DNA from: Moritella marina ATCC 15381
GTDB lineage: Bacteria; Pseudomonadota; Gammaproteobacteria; Enterobacterales; Moritellaceae
Assembly (NCBI RefSeq): GCF_008931805.1
Contig: NZ_CP044399.1
Coordinates: 2,418,001-2,482,000, forward strand
DNA length: 64,000 nt
Reading direction: 5' to 3'
Shown: positions 36,823-45,905 of the stretch, one piece after another
Layout: the number at the start of each line of letters is the position of its first letter
Numbering within the stretch: position 1 is the first letter of the stretch
Notes under the pieces: model-generated
Told to the model about the DNA's origin: nothing
What the model saw: the letters and a program-made list of their open reading frames with translations, nothing else
Database searches by the model: none
Translations under genes and position numbers: made by a program

Positions 36823-38103
36823 TTATAAGAACACGTTAAATATTAACGCTGATATTGCAATCAACCCCATCGTCATCACGAAGATGTTACTTAACGCGCC
36901 ACGGTATTGAGCTAATGCTTCGACTTTATGTATCGCATACATCGGCATAACAAACAAAATCATCGCAATAACCGGGCCAGAAAACATTTCCATCATATTT
37001 AAAATACTTGGATTCATCACTGAAACAGCCCAGATACTGGTAAACAATATAAAAATAGTCAGCTTATTGATCGCCGCAGGTTTCATGTTGACTTGTTTAC
37101 GTATCAGTCCACTTAGCCCTTCTCGCGCCCCTAAGAAATGCCCAAAGAATGACGAGGTAATAGCAATGAAAGCGATTAAAGGACCCAAAGAAGCAATCAA
37201 GGCATTATCTTTCACATTTGCAAGATACGATAACACCGATATATTTTGTATTTTAGCTTCAAGTAGCTGCGCAGGTGTAAGACTAAACACACAAGAAAAA
37301 ACAAAAAACACCACAAACGAAATAAGCATAATCGAAGTACGCTTCAGGATCTGTTCTGATTTTAGCCCTGCTTGGTGACCATAATGGCGTTTTTGTGCCG
37401 TCGTAAAGCTAGAAATAGCCGCTGCATGGCTAAATGCAAAAACAGTCACTGGTACTGCTAACCATAATGTACGTGAAAATTCCCCCATATCTGTTGCCAT
37501 TGATACGTCAGGCACTTGCCAATCTTGGATCATATAGATTGATAGACCAGCCAGTATAAGCACCAAGGGATACACGATTATCTCAAACGCTTTGAGTACT
37601 AATTTTTCTCCTCCCATCATTACACCAACCATACCAGCAACCAATACACCCGATAGCAACACACGTGAAGGAGAAGCGAGACCAAGTTGATTAACGATAA
37701 AACTATCGACCGTATTGGTTAGGCCAACACCGTAAATAAGTAAGATAGGATAAATAGATAGAAAATAAAGCACAGAGATAATACGACCCGCATTCGGACC
37801 AAAGTGCTCTTCAACCACATCGGTAAAGTCCGCGTCAGGATTTTTCGATGACAGCACGAATCGGGATAAACCTCGGTGCGCTAAAAAGGTCATCGGGCCA
37901 GCAAGTAAAGCCATAATAATAAGTGGCCAAAATCCACCAGCGCCAATATTGATCGGTAAAAAGAGTATGCCAGCACCTACAGCAGTACCAAATAAACTAA
38001 GCGTCCACTTGGTATCATGTGCGTTCCAACGAGAAGACACTGGATTAGAATAAGAAGATGAATTAGATTGAGAATGAGATTGACTACTTTTAATATTTAA
38101 CAC
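36823..38103 (-). CDS. Serine/threonine permease-like transporter, HAAAP family
   Basis: A 426-residue inner-membrane transporter of the hydroxy/aromatic amino acid permease family, close to SdaC. About eleven helices are visible. The first begins SLFGTAVGAGILFLPI, a hallmark of the family, and PVTVFAFSHAAAISSF and TSSFFGHFLGAREGL follow. It probably imports serine or a related amino acid with H+. The N-terminus is a Ser-rich tail (SSQSHSQSNSSSYSN). The start is GTG 38103, supported by AAGGA eight bases upstream. Substrate is inferred from family resemblance. Confidence 0.88.
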   Translation of the reverse strand: MLNIKSSQSHSQSNSSSYSNPVSSRWNAHDTKWTLSLFGTAVGAGILFLPINIGAGGFWPLIIMALLAGPMTFLAHRGLSRFVLSSKNPDADFTDVVEEHFGPNAGRIISVLYFLSIYPILLIYGVGLTNTVDSFIVNQLGLASPSRVLLSGVLVAGMVGVMMGGEKLVLKAFEIIVYPLVLILAGLSIYMIQDWQVPDVSMATDMGEFSRTLWLAVPVTVFAFSHAAAISSFTTAQKRHYGHQAGLKSEQILKRTSIMLISFVVFFVFSCVFSLTPAQLLEAKIQNISVLSYLANVKDNALIASLGPLIAFIAITSSFFGHFLGAREGLSGLIRKQVNMKPAAINKLTIFILFTSIWAVSVMNPSILNMMEMFSGPVIAMILFVMPMYAIHKVEALAQYRGALSNIFVMTMGLIAISALIFNVFL

Positions 38104-38471
38104 GTATTAATCCTTGGTATATTCAATGCAGTGTATTTACCTGGTTTACGACAATAATATAGATACCTTAACTACATAAAGCACAAAAACCAGTGACAAG
38201 GACAATACAGAGGGTTTATAACGATGTAAAGTATTGTTAACCATAACACAACATACATCACATCAAATTTACAACTTTATAGGTACCAGTTCACATATGG
38301 TTATGAAATAACATCATCATAATGATAATGATATTTCGCTGCTTAGCTCATAACCCTCAATAAACAATGCAATTATTTACTATAATCAACTGGCCACTAG
38401 CTGTTAATATAGATCGTTAATGGCTTAGCCCATGTGAATAAAACCGTATATCTAAAAATATGAGCGTGTAG
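38104..38471. other. Divergent promoter region of the permease and AraC genes
   Basis: A 368-bp AT-rich gap with no ORF. It contains a run of ATAATGATAATGATATTT at 38319-38336, which partly matches the Fur consensus (about 14 of 19 positions) and could equally be simple AT repetition. I could not fix a promoter with confidence. Confidence 0.4.
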
Positions 38472-39311
38472 ATGAGTGCCAATGAAAAAAAAGAAAAAAT
38501 TGAATATTGGCACAACCCTATCCTGCCTAATATTGAGTTAAGCTCAGCGAATGTTGAAAACTTTTCTTTCGAGCGCCATGTACACCTCGATTATCATATT
38601 GGTATTGTCACTAGCGGTTGTCAGCAATATAGCCACCAAGGTAAGGTGTATCACCTTGCGCCCGGTTTCATCTCAACTTTAAACCCTGATGAAGCCCATA
38701 ACGGCGACAATATCACGCTTGGTGGTTATCAATCCCATGTTATGGCATTACCTGTTGATTATGTTAATGCTATTAGCCGTGAAATGAATCAATCAGAAAC
38801 CTTTTTTAATGCGCCTTTAGTTAACAATACGCGACTATCAAATGCATTTTTGCACTTACATCAGCTATTAACGACAGAGCAAAGCGGTCGCCTTAAATTG
38901 CAGATTGAAACCACCATGATCGCTTTTATCACCGAGTTATTTATCCATAATGGCGGAATACCTGTAGAACAATATTCCTCGACAAAAAAGCTTTCTACAC
39001 AGCAGTTAAACTACATCAGAACCTTGTTTCATGATGAACCAAGTCAATCATTTCAATTAGATGCATTAGCACAAAACTTAGATCTCAGTAAATTTCAGTT
39101 TTTACGCCAATTCAAACAATCAATGGGCATGACACCGCACGCTTATTTAAAAAGAGTACGCTTAGAATATGCCAAGAAAGCATTAATGAAAGGCGGAAAC
39201 CTATCCGATGTCGCCTATCAAGTTGGCTTCTTTGACCAAAGCCATTTTAATAAAGCATTTAAAAATGCCTACCTCATTACCCCATCTCATTTTCAGCGTC
39301 GTGTGCTGTAG
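38472..39311 (+). CDS. AraC-family regulator
   Basis: A 279-residue AraC/XylS regulator. The N-terminal cupin-like ligand domain covers about 1-170 (HVHLDYHIGIVTSGCQQY, HLAPGFISTLNPDEAHNG). The C-terminal pair of helix-turn-helices covers about 185-279 (LDALAQNLDLSKFQFLRQFKQSMGMTPHAYLKRVRLE, VAYQVGFFDQSHFNKAFK). Regulators of this kind often control the next gene, here a LysE-type exporter 87 bp downstream on the same strand, so it may sense an amino acid or its analogue. This link is inferred. Confidence 0.9.
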   Translation: MSANEKKEKIEYWHNPILPNIELSSANVENFSFERHVHLDYHIGIVTSGCQQYSHQGKVYHLAPGFISTLNPDEAHNGDNITLGGYQSHVMALPVDYVNAISREMNQSETFFNAPLVNNTRLSNAFLHLHQLLTTEQSGRLKLQIETTMIAFITELFIHNGGIPVEQYSSTKKLSTQQLNYIRTLFHDEPSQSFQLDALAQNLDLSKFQFLRQFKQSMGMTPHAYLKRVRLEYAKKALMKGGNLSDVAYQVGFFDQSHFNKAFKNAYLITPSHFQRRVL

Positions 39312-39398
39312 ATTTAAGCTATCACTGCAATTTTTTCCTATAATGATTTTCTTTGGCACTGCAATATAGCGACATAATTACTATATTAAGGTTTATCA

Positions 39399-40070
39399 AT
39401 GAACATCGAACTGCTGTTATCTCTCGCTATTATCCACGCTGTTGCTCTCGCTAGCCCTGGCCCTGACTTTGCCTTAGTGGTAAAACTGGCGAGCCAAGAA
39501 TCTCGCAACACGGCTATCGCTTCTGCTGTTGGTATCTCGATTGCTATTTTAATTCATACAGTGTTGAGTTTGACTGGTGTGAGTCTCGTTATTAAGAGCT
39601 CACAAACCTTGTATATGATCGTACAAATGATGGGGGCAAGTTACCTCGCATGGATGGGGTTTGGCGCAGTCAAAGGGGCTTTGCAGCATTGGAAGGCAAA
39701 AGTATCAGTCGATGGTAACCAGCTAAAGTTAAATCAATTAACACCTACACAAGGCTTCATGCGAGGGCTTTGGACTAACTTATTAAATCCGAAATGTATG
39801 GTGTTTTTCATCATCTTATTCTCGGCCATGATCACGCCAGATGTGAGCCTTATGACGAAGTTGGTCGCAACCGTTATCATGTTAGTACTATCGTTAATTT
39901 GGTTTGTATTTATCGCATTAATTTTATCAAAACCAGCGGTGCAAACGCGTGTACAAAAAGCCGCACCGGCAATCAACTTGGTTACCGGTTTACTGTTTAT
40001 GACGGTTTCAAGTGCGATCATATACAACTTACTTGAAGGCGTGATGGTCTTTAGCGAAACAACTATTTAA
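39399..40070 (+). CDS. LysE/RhtB-family amino acid exporter
   Basis: A 223-residue inner-membrane protein of the LysE family with about six helices. The N-terminal signature is ALASPGPDFALVVKLA, followed by AIASAVGISIAILIHTVLSLTG, and GFMRGLWTNLLNPKCMVFFI in the middle. Family members export amino acids such as threonine, homoserine, leucine or lysine; the substrate here is not fixed. It lies just after the AraC-type regulator and faces the GNAT gene across an imperfect hairpin. Confidence 0.9.
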   Translation: MNIELLLSLAIIHAVALASPGPDFALVVKLASQESRNTAIASAVGISIAILIHTVLSLTGVSLVIKSSQTLYMIVQMMGASYLAWMGFGAVKGALQHWKAKVSVDGNQLKLNQLTPTQGFMRGLWTNLLNPKCMVFFIILFSAMITPDVSLMTKLVATVIMLVLSLIWFVFIALILSKPAVQTRVQKAAPAINLVTGLLFMTVSSAIIYNLLEGVMVFSETTI

Positions 40071-40091
40071 GTCATATTTAATGCCATGAGC

Positions 40092-40143
40092 TTAGCGCCT
40101 TGACCGTAACTTGAGCATATCGAGATATTATCAAGGCTGCTAA
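40092..40143. terminator. Imperfect hairpin between convergent genes
   Basis: TTAGC-G-CCTTGA (40092-40103) pairs with TCAAGG-CT-GCTAA (40131-40143) with a bulge. It sits between the lysE-like and GNAT stop codons and may end both transcripts. Confidence 0.4.
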
Positions 40144-40148
40144 AGCCA

Positions 40149-40607
40149 CTAACCTAATTCTTTCGTCATATACAGACTGTACGGGTCTTCACAATAGTCA
40201 GCAAACGGCGCACATTCATTAAAACCAAAATCGCGATATAACTTTTGCGCAGGGATGAATGAATCAGGCGTACCCGTTTCTAAACTCATTTTAGTGATCC
40301 CTTGCTGTTGAGCAGCCGTGATAATATACGTCAGCAATCGCTGAGCAACACCTTGTCGTAAATGGGTGCTCGATGTGCGCATTGATTTTAACTCTGCATG
40401 TCCTGATTCGATGACTTTTATCGCACCGCAGCCTGCAAGTTCCCCCTCAATCCAGGCACTCCAAAACGTCACATCTGGTGCTTTTAATCCACTAATATCT
40501 AACGAATGCACACTTTCAGCAGGCGTATGATCAAGCATATCTTGATGATGCTCTTGTAATAACTGCGCGACTTCTTTACCTGTTAAATCATCAATTCGAA
40601 TTTCCAT
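40149..40607 (-). CDS. GNAT-family N-acetyltransferase
   Basis: A 152-residue acetyltransferase. The acetyl-CoA loop is HLRQGVAQRLLTYII, preceded by AELKSMRTSSTH and followed by ISLETG-like MSLETGTPDSFIPAQKLYRDFGF, the usual motif order. The acceptor is unknown. The start has AAGGGA about six bases upstream. It is the last of three minus-strand genes (trpS, cupin, GNAT); the cupin lies only 13 bp behind trpS. Confidence 0.9.
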   Translation of the reverse strand: MEIRIDDLTGKEVAQLLQEHHQDMLDHTPAESVHSLDISGLKAPDVTFWSAWIEGELAGCGAIKVIESGHAELKSMRTSSTHLRQGVAQRLLTYIITAAQQQGITKMSLETGTPDSFIPAQKLYRDFGFNECAPFADYCEDPYSLYMTKELG

Positions 40608-40658
40608 TTCAGTTCCCTTTGCTAGTCTTCTGTACAGTTGGCTAATTAACGTGAGCCT

Positions 40659-40970
40659 TCAATAATGCACTGCTAACCAGATAGTTTCAACATCAGGATC
40701 TGTCCACGCTACTTTGTGTTTTTGATGAGCAGTGATATTAAGGTAATCTCCCGCTTTCAGCGTAACCGAGGGCTTGTCATCAAAACCGATAACTGCACTG
40801 CCTGCAATCACAATAACCCATTCACTCTGTTCTTGATCATACCAACCAAAGTCTGGAGAGGTATGCCCTTTGGAAATAATGCGTTCTATTTTAACCTTGT
40901 CACTGCTAACGAGATCTTCAAATACTTCACTACTGAGATCTGCGGGTATCGAATCAAAAATGTTATTCAT
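40659..40970 (-). CDS. Cupin-domain protein
   Basis: A 103-residue single-domain cupin. The two cupin motifs are visible as FGWYDQEQSEWVIVIAGSAVIGF and LKAGDYLNITAHQKHKVAWT. The first motif lacks the usual paired histidines, so metal binding may be weak or use other residues. Function unknown. It starts after AAGGATG and lies 13 bp behind trpS, so it is probably on the trpS transcript. Confidence 0.85.
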   Translation of the reverse strand: MNNIFDSIPADLSSEVFEDLVSSDKVKIERIISKGHTSPDFGWYDQEQSEWVIVIAGSAVIGFDDKPSVTLKAGDYLNITAHQKHKVAWTDPDVETIWLAVHY

Positions 40971-40983
40971 GTTTAATCATCCT

Positions 40984-42042
40984 TTAAAACAGATTTAAAC
41001 CAAAGGCACTTTTTACCTGACGTAAGACCTCATTAGACTCATCTTGAGAGCGTTCTGTTCCTGCTTTCAAGATCGCTATTAGCTGTGAGCGATCTGCGAT
41101 GAATTCTTCTCGGCGCTGACGAATCGGCTTTAGCAGATCTTGTAAACATTCTTCTAAGATCTTCTTAACGGTGCCATCACCTAAACCACCGGCGGAATAT
41201 TGCGCTTTTAAATTAGCCACATAGTTTTGATCTTGATGGAATGCATCTAAATACGTAAATACCACATTGCCTTCGATTTTCCCTGGGTCACACACACGTA
41301 AATGATTCGGATCTGTATACATGGCTTTCACCGCTTTGCGGATATCTTTTTCACTTGAACTTAGCATGATGCTATTGCCCATCGATTTAGACATTTTGCT
41401 TTTACCGTCGACACTCGGTAAACGTGAAACCTTACTTAATAATGGCTTACATTCGACTAAAATGTCTTGCTGGGCAATATGGTTTAATCTTCTGACTATC
41501 TCATTGGTCTGTTCCAACATGGGTAACTGATCTTCACCCACAGGTACTAACGTAGCTTTAAATGCAGTAATGTCTGCCGCCTGACTAATTGGATATGTTA
41601 AAAAACCAGCAGGAATAGAGCGGCCAAATGATTTACTTTTGATCTCAGTTTTAACCGTTGGATTACGTTCTAAACGGGAAATAGACACTAAGTTTGAATA
41701 ATACATAGTTAACTCTGCGAGTGCAGGGATCCCTGATTGTAAACAGATCGTGGTTTTTAATGGATCGATGCCTGCGGCAAGATAGTCCGCGACAACATTG
41801 AGAATATTTGATGATACTTTTTGCGGATTATGGCCATTATCAGTAAGACCCTGCATGTCAGCGACTAAAATAGTTTGTTCATACTGATGCTGTAGTTTAA
41901 CGCGTTTTTGTAAGGAACCGACATAATGGCCAAGGTGCAAAGAGCCTGTAGCGCGATCACCAGTGAGAATTTTTTCTTTAATATCAGTTTTTGAGTTTGA
42001 ATGAAGTGCTTGGTTTAAAGCTATTGATTGATTGTTTTTCAT
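40984..42042 (-). CDS. trpS: Tryptophanyl-tRNA synthetase
   Basis: A 352-residue class I aminoacyl-tRNA synthetase that charges tRNA-Trp. The HIGH-like motif is HLGH at 36-39 within TGDRATGSLHLGHYVG, and KMSKS lies at 216-220. PVGEDQLPMLEQTNEI is also typical. It is longer than E. coli TrpS (334 aa) and may be a second TrpS of the kind found in marine gammaproteobacteria; another copy could exist elsewhere. GGAGA lies upstream of ATG 42042 but can be hidden in a hairpin of the leader. A cupin gene follows at 13 bp. Confidence 0.93.
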   Translation of the reverse strand: MKNNQSIALNQALHSNSKTDIKEKILTGDRATGSLHLGHYVGSLQKRVKLQHQYEQTILVADMQGLTDNGHNPQKVSSNILNVVADYLAAGIDPLKTTICLQSGIPALAELTMYYSNLVSISRLERNPTVKTEIKSKSFGRSIPAGFLTYPISQAADITAFKATLVPVGEDQLPMLEQTNEIVRRLNHIAQQDILVECKPLLSKVSRLPSVDGKSKMSKSMGNSIMLSSSEKDIRKAVKAMYTDPNHLRVCDPGKIEGNVVFTYLDAFHQDQNYVANLKAQYSAGGLGDGTVKKILEECLQDLLKPIRQRREEFIADRSQLIAILKAGTERSQDESNEVLRQVKSAFGLNLF

Positions 42043-42045
42043 TGT

Positions 42046-42160
42046 GTATCTCCAAAATAAATTACCGGAGACATACTTACGATTTACTCATCAGCTGCCA
42101 TCCGGCGATCTGTGAACAAAAGTATTCAACACCGCTCTTATAGAAGAGAGTGCCACCAAT
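42046..42160 (-). promoter_or_regulatory. Structured trpS leader with competing hairpins
   Basis: On the minus strand the trpS ribosome site GGAGATAC (42053-42046) can pair with GTATGTCTCC (42076-42067, one bulge), hiding it. The TCCGG that follows from that same arm (42069-42065) can instead pair with an upstream CCGGA (42105-42101), freeing the site. A third stem CTCTT/AAGAG with a CTAT loop lies at 42135-42148. This looks like a translational switch. The signal is unknown; tryptophan or tRNA-Trp status is a guess. No leader peptide with a good start codon was found, although a TGG lies in the loop. Confidence 0.5.
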
Positions 42161-42282
42161 ATGTTGTGATAAGGCTAAAAATAAGGTTTAATTTCATATA
42201 TTCAAAGTATCAGCCTGTTAAAATTATCGCAAGCGGTATTTAGGCTTACTTTCAGCATTAACTTAAAAATGGATTTACTTGC

Positions 42283-43236
42283 ATGGAAACTATCGTCTTT
42301 CTCGACCGTTCTACAATCCCAGAACACATCACTATTCCCCAACCTGATATTGGATGCCAGTGGCAAGAATATGCGACAACAACAAGTGAACAAGTGGTAG
42401 AACGGTTACAAGGTGCGAGTATTGTTATTACTAATAAAGTGATTTTAAATTCACAAGTATTAAGTCAGTGTCCACAATTGAAAATGATCGCTATTGCAGC
42501 AACGGGCACCAACAATGTCGATTTAGACTATTGTCGCCAACACGACATTATCGTTAGTAATATTCAAGGTTATGCCACTAATTCCGTACCAGAACATGTG
42601 CTTGCGATGATGTTGGCACTAAAACGTAACCTCGTTGGTTATCATCAAGATATTCAAGCGAGTGTGTGGCAGCAGCAAAAACAGTTCTGTTTCTTTAACC
42701 ACCCTATCTCTGATATTTCAGGGTCGACGATAGGTATTATTGGCAAAGGTAGTCTAGGTAATGCAGTGGCAACATTAGCCAAAGCACTGGGCATGACGGT
42801 ACTTTTTGCTGAGCGTAAAGGGGCGAATAAATGTCGTGAAGGCTACACTCTGTTTGAATCAGTCTTACAACAAGCAGATGTACTAACCCTACATTGTCCA
42901 CTTGCAGAGCAGACGCATAACCTCATTGGCAGTGACGAATTAAAATTGATGAAAAATACCAGCATATTAATTAACACAGGTCGCGGTGGATTAGTTGATG
43001 AAGATGCCTTGGTTGATGCATTACTTAATCAACAAATTGCCGGTGCGGGTGTGGATGTATTTACCCAAGAGCCTGCAGATGACACCAATCCATTGATTGC
43101 TAATGCACACTTACCGAATCTGATCTTAACCCCACATGTGGCTTGGGGCTCTGACTCGGCGATTCAAACATTAGCGGAGCAGTTAATAAATAATATCGAA
43201 CAGTTCGTTGCTGGCACACCACAAAACCAAGTTTGA
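42283..43236 (+). CDS. D-2-hydroxyacid dehydrogenase, hydroxypyruvate reductase-like
   Basis: A 317-residue NAD(P)-dependent D-isomer 2-hydroxyacid dehydrogenase. The nucleotide-binding loop is GIIGKGSLGNAV. The catalytic Arg lies in NTGRGGLVDEDAL, the Glu in VDVFTQEP, and the His in LTPHVAWGS. The N-terminus has the IAIAATGTNNVDLDYCRQ substrate-loop region. It resembles HprA-type glycerate dehydrogenases, which interconvert hydroxypyruvate and D-glycerate, but the substrate is not proven. It is divergent from trpS. Confidence 0.9.
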   Translation: METIVFLDRSTIPEHITIPQPDIGCQWQEYATTTSEQVVERLQGASIVITNKVILNSQVLSQCPQLKMIAIAATGTNNVDLDYCRQHDIIVSNIQGYATNSVPEHVLAMMLALKRNLVGYHQDIQASVWQQQKQFCFFNHPISDISGSTIGIIGKGSLGNAVATLAKALGMTVLFAERKGANKCREGYTLFESVLQQADVLTLHCPLAEQTHNLIGSDELKLMKNTSILINTGRGGLVDEDALVDALLNQQIAGAGVDVFTQEPADDTNPLIANAHLPNLILTPHVAWGSDSAIQTLAEQLINNIEQFVAGTPQNQV

Positions 43237-43283
43237 TTTGGTCGTTATAAATAGTCTCGTTATTTTTCTCGTTATATAGAGAA

Positions 43284-44183
43284 CTACAGCCAATAACGGC
43301 AATCTTGCGCTTTCAAGAAGTCTTCAGCGAACTCGCCTTGTAATAACGCGACGGTTGCCAACATACCCGCTTGCACACAGTTTTGCGCGTAGACAGTAAC
43401 TTGAGCAGGTCCACCAGCAATGGGATAACCTGTTTGAGGGTTTAAGATGTGGCTATAACGCTGACCACCAACATCAATGAAACGCTGGCTGTCACCACTA
43501 CTCGCTAACCCTCCTTGGGCTAAGCTCACTATGAGTTTACTTTCACCAAGGTGTTTTGGGTCTTCAATAGCGACTTGCCAAGCAGCGCCATCACGACGTA
43601 ATTTATTGGCGTAAATGTCACCACCAAAATTAACCAAAAAAGCACTGTTGATTTGCTGTTATTGCATTTCATGTTGTAATAACTGCGCGACTTTATCGAC
43701 CGCGTACTCTTTGCCAATACCACCAAGATCAACTTGCATGCCTGCAGGCAAGGTTAATAACGGTGCTTGCCATTGCGCTTGCTGCCAACCGATACTCGGT
43801 AATAAGGCATTAATTTCAGCGTTACTCGGTAACTGTGTTTGTTGCTTGAAGTGCCAGAGCTTGCCTAATACCCCAGAGCTAATATCAAATAATCCGTCAC
43901 TGAGTTGAAAACATAAATCCGCTAAATTAATCAACAGCACCGTTTCGTCATCAAGCTGTACAGCCCTACCCTTAGCATGATTAAGACGCGCAATAATATT
44001 GTCATCACGAAAACGACTGTATTTTAATTCGATACGTTTTGCTTCTGCATAGGCTAGCGCAACCAGATTATCCGCTTGCTCGGCATCAACATCATCCAAC
44101 AATATTTGACAGGTGCTCGCCATCACAGCGAATTCACCAATCCAGTAATCAGCTTGTCGCGTTAAGTTATAAGCTTTGATCAA
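43284..44183 (-). pseudogene. apbE: ApbE-type FAD:protein FMN transferase with in-frame TAA
   Basis: The frame from TTG 44183 to the stop at 43284 spans 300 codons and is open except for one TAA at 43659-43661. Both sides are in the same frame, so this is a nonsense codon (CAA to TAA would suffice), not a frameshift. ApbE moves FMN from FAD to Thr/Ser of exported redox proteins. Upstream of the TAA lie FDISSGVLGKLW and MQVDLGGIGKEYAVDKV; downstream lie LVNFGGDIYA, SGDSQRF and SHILNPQTGYPIAGG. No export signal is clear. It lies last after TlpA, DUF4266 and DUF3570 genes. It may be inactive, read through, or a sequencing error. A hexamer repeat covers its ribosome site. Confidence 0.82.
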
Positions 44184-44188
44184 ACTTT

Positions 44189-44218
44189 ATTCCTATTCCT
44201 ATTCATATTCATATTCAT
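44189..44218 (-). repeat. Hexanucleotide repeat over the apbE ribosome site
   Basis: On the minus strand three ATGAAT units are followed by two AGGAAT units, immediately before AAAGT and the TTG start of apbE. The AGGAAT units supply the ribosome site. The ATGAAT units also open a 12-codon frame (MNMNMNRNRNKV) whose TGA overlaps the TTG. Confidence 0.75.
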
Positions 44219-44266
44219 ATCGACATTAAAACCGTATCAGTAACGAGAGCGGAATGAGACACGAGA

Positions 44267-45571
44267 TTAGAAACGATAGAAGCTCTGCAGCATAACCGCG
44301 CTTTTGTCTGGATACAGATCCACACCTGACATACCTGCACCTTTGGCCAATGATTCATCACCCGAAACCTCTGTCAGGTAATATTCAAGTCGTACACTGA
44401 ATTCATTACCTGCAATAGGTAAGCCATATTTCAGCCCTACGGTATAGGTTTGTAATTCGCCTAAGCGATAGTCAGCAGTCATGTATTCTGGTATTGGCTG
44501 GCCTTCATCAAGATAAACCTGATAGAAGTCTACGGCTTGTTGATTATAATAACGGATATGCGGTTCGATAAAGTGGCTGTTCGCCAGCGGCATACGCCAC
44601 TTGCTATCTATAGTGTGAGAAGCCATGCCCCAGTCATCCCAGAAATAGCGATAATTGACATCCAGCACTTGTCCAGACGGTTGCAGGTTATATTTGCTGC
44701 GCCAAAATAAGCTTTGTTTGATGCGCTGATCAGGACGGTTTTCATAAACATAATCATTTACCCAACCGTCACTATCAACCACTGACAATATTTTGAACGG
44801 GTCAGTTTGATAACCACTAACATCACTAATCGAATAATTAAATTGCATTAGCGTCTGGCGGTTAATCACTTGCGTTAATCCCAGCAGTAAATCCAATGTT
44901 TGCTTTGTCTCACTGTCTTCTAAGCGATTATCAATGTCATCGACAGACACTCCAGGATTAGGAATACCACCTTCCGGTTCAATAGTATCGTAGGCATAAG
45001 CAACACCGAACGATGCAGTGCTATTACGATTATTAAAATCACGCGCCAGGGCGCTGTTAATCGATAACGCAAGGTAATCGTATTCTTTAGACACGTTTGC
45101 GCCACCAGAATAAAGCCACAGGCGATTGATTTGTTGTTGATATTGAGTACTGAGGGCAACGCGGGTATCTTTAAAAGTATCATCTAGTGGGGTTTCACCT
45201 GCAGCCGTGGTGTAAGCCCCATTACCTGAAGGCCGGGTGAAAGTTTGCGCTCTGTTTTGAGCAACAGCGCCATTAGGTGACGCACCAGTCAGCACATCAA
45301 TCACACCTTTAACATTAACACTACGCTCGTCATCTATTTGCTTGGTAATAGACAGTGCACCTTCATAAGCTTGTACTTGGTCGTCACTTTCGGCATAAAT
45401 CAGCAATCCGAGATCGACATCCCAGCTATCAAACTCAGAGGCTTCAGGGCTAGACAGTTCGGGTGTAGACAATTCAGCCACGGCTGGTGCCACAAGTGCA
45501 CATGTCGCAGCGGCAAGGGCCACCGAAATGTTAGCGAAGGATTTACTCTGGCGCTTGCACTTTAGTTGCAT
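44267..45571 (-). CDS. DUF3570 outer-membrane-type protein
   Basis: A 434-residue protein with a signal peptide (AAATCALVAPAVA) and a long run of alternating beta strands ending in LQSFYRF, as in outer-membrane barrels. It matches DUF3570 (WDVDLGLLIYAESDDQVQAYE, SVNVKGVIDVLTGASPNGA). It may be a barrel or surface protein; function is unknown. The start ATG 45571 lies inside the end of the DUF4266 gene, so the two are coupled. It is the third gene in the TlpA-DUF4266-DUF3570-ApbE row. Confidence 0.85.
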   Translation of the reverse strand: MQLKCKRQSKSFANISVALAAATCALVAPAVAELSTPELSSPEASEFDSWDVDLGLLIYAESDDQVQAYEGALSITKQIDDERSVNVKGVIDVLTGASPNGAVAQNRAQTFTRPSGNGAYTTAAGETPLDDTFKDTRVALSTQYQQQINRLWLYSGGANVSKEYDYLALSINSALARDFNNRNSTASFGVAYAYDTIEPEGGIPNPGVSVDDIDNRLEDSETKQTLDLLLGLTQVINRQTLMQFNYSISDVSGYQTDPFKILSVVDSDGWVNDYVYENRPDQRIKQSLFWRSKYNLQPSGQVLDVNYRYFWDDWGMASHTIDSKWRMPLANSHFIEPHIRYYNQQAVDFYQVYLDEGQPIPEYMTADYRLGELQTYTVGLKYGLPIAGNEFSVRLEYYLTEVSGDESLAKGAGMSGVDLYPDKSAVMLQSFYRF

Positions 45572-45774
45572 CCACAACCTCCACCAGCAAAACTACCACC
45601 ACCACTCGAACCTTCTTTACTGAAGTAAGTATGGTCGTCAAATCCCATTTCCATTGGGTTTTCTGCAAGCTGCATTTCTGGTTTAGCCAGTAAATCACGC
45701 TCCCAAGGTTTTACCCCGAGTGATGAACAGGCCGTTAAACTCAATATACAGGCTAATAATAAAATCCGTCTCAC
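45562..45774 (-). CDS. DUF4266 small lipoprotein with C-terminal Gly/Cys tail
   Basis: About 70 residues from GTG 45774, chosen because GGAG lies six bases upstream; the frame also opens at TTG 45786. It has a lipoprotein signal (LLACILSLTAC). The DUF4266 body is VKPWERDLLAKPEMQL and YFSKEGSSGG, and the tail GGGSFAGGGCGCN ends in Cys-Gly-Cys-Asn. From memory the tail is conserved in the family. A glycine-rich tail with paired cysteines could bind metal, be oxidised by the nearby TlpA protein, or be modified. Its stop lies beyond the start of the DUF3570 gene (overlap of 10 bases). Confidence 0.82.
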   Translation of the reverse strand: MRRILLLACILSLTACSSLGVKPWERDLLAKPEMQLAENPMEMGFDDHTYFSKEGSSGGGSFAGGGCGCN

Positions 45775-45905
45775 AAGCCGCTCCAAACATTAAATAAACA
45801 ATTACTTATAAAAAATTACTTATATAAATGCTTTCTATAAGTTATGACTATTCATTTACTTCTATCAATTTACTTCTATCAATGGTGTTCTAGCAGTTCT
45901 CATTA

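Noticed and set aside
38319-38336. Fur box before the AraC-type gene
   Set aside because: Only a partial match in a stretch of simple AT repeats; no iron-related gene nearby.
42043-42180. T-box or leader peptide for trpS
   Set aside because: The T-box core TGGNACCGCG is absent, and the frame containing the TGG codon has no ATG, GTG or TTG start with a ribosome site.
43638-43661. Frameshift between the two apbE halves
   Set aside because: Both halves are in the same frame (546 bases between starts, a multiple of three); the break is a single in-frame TAA.
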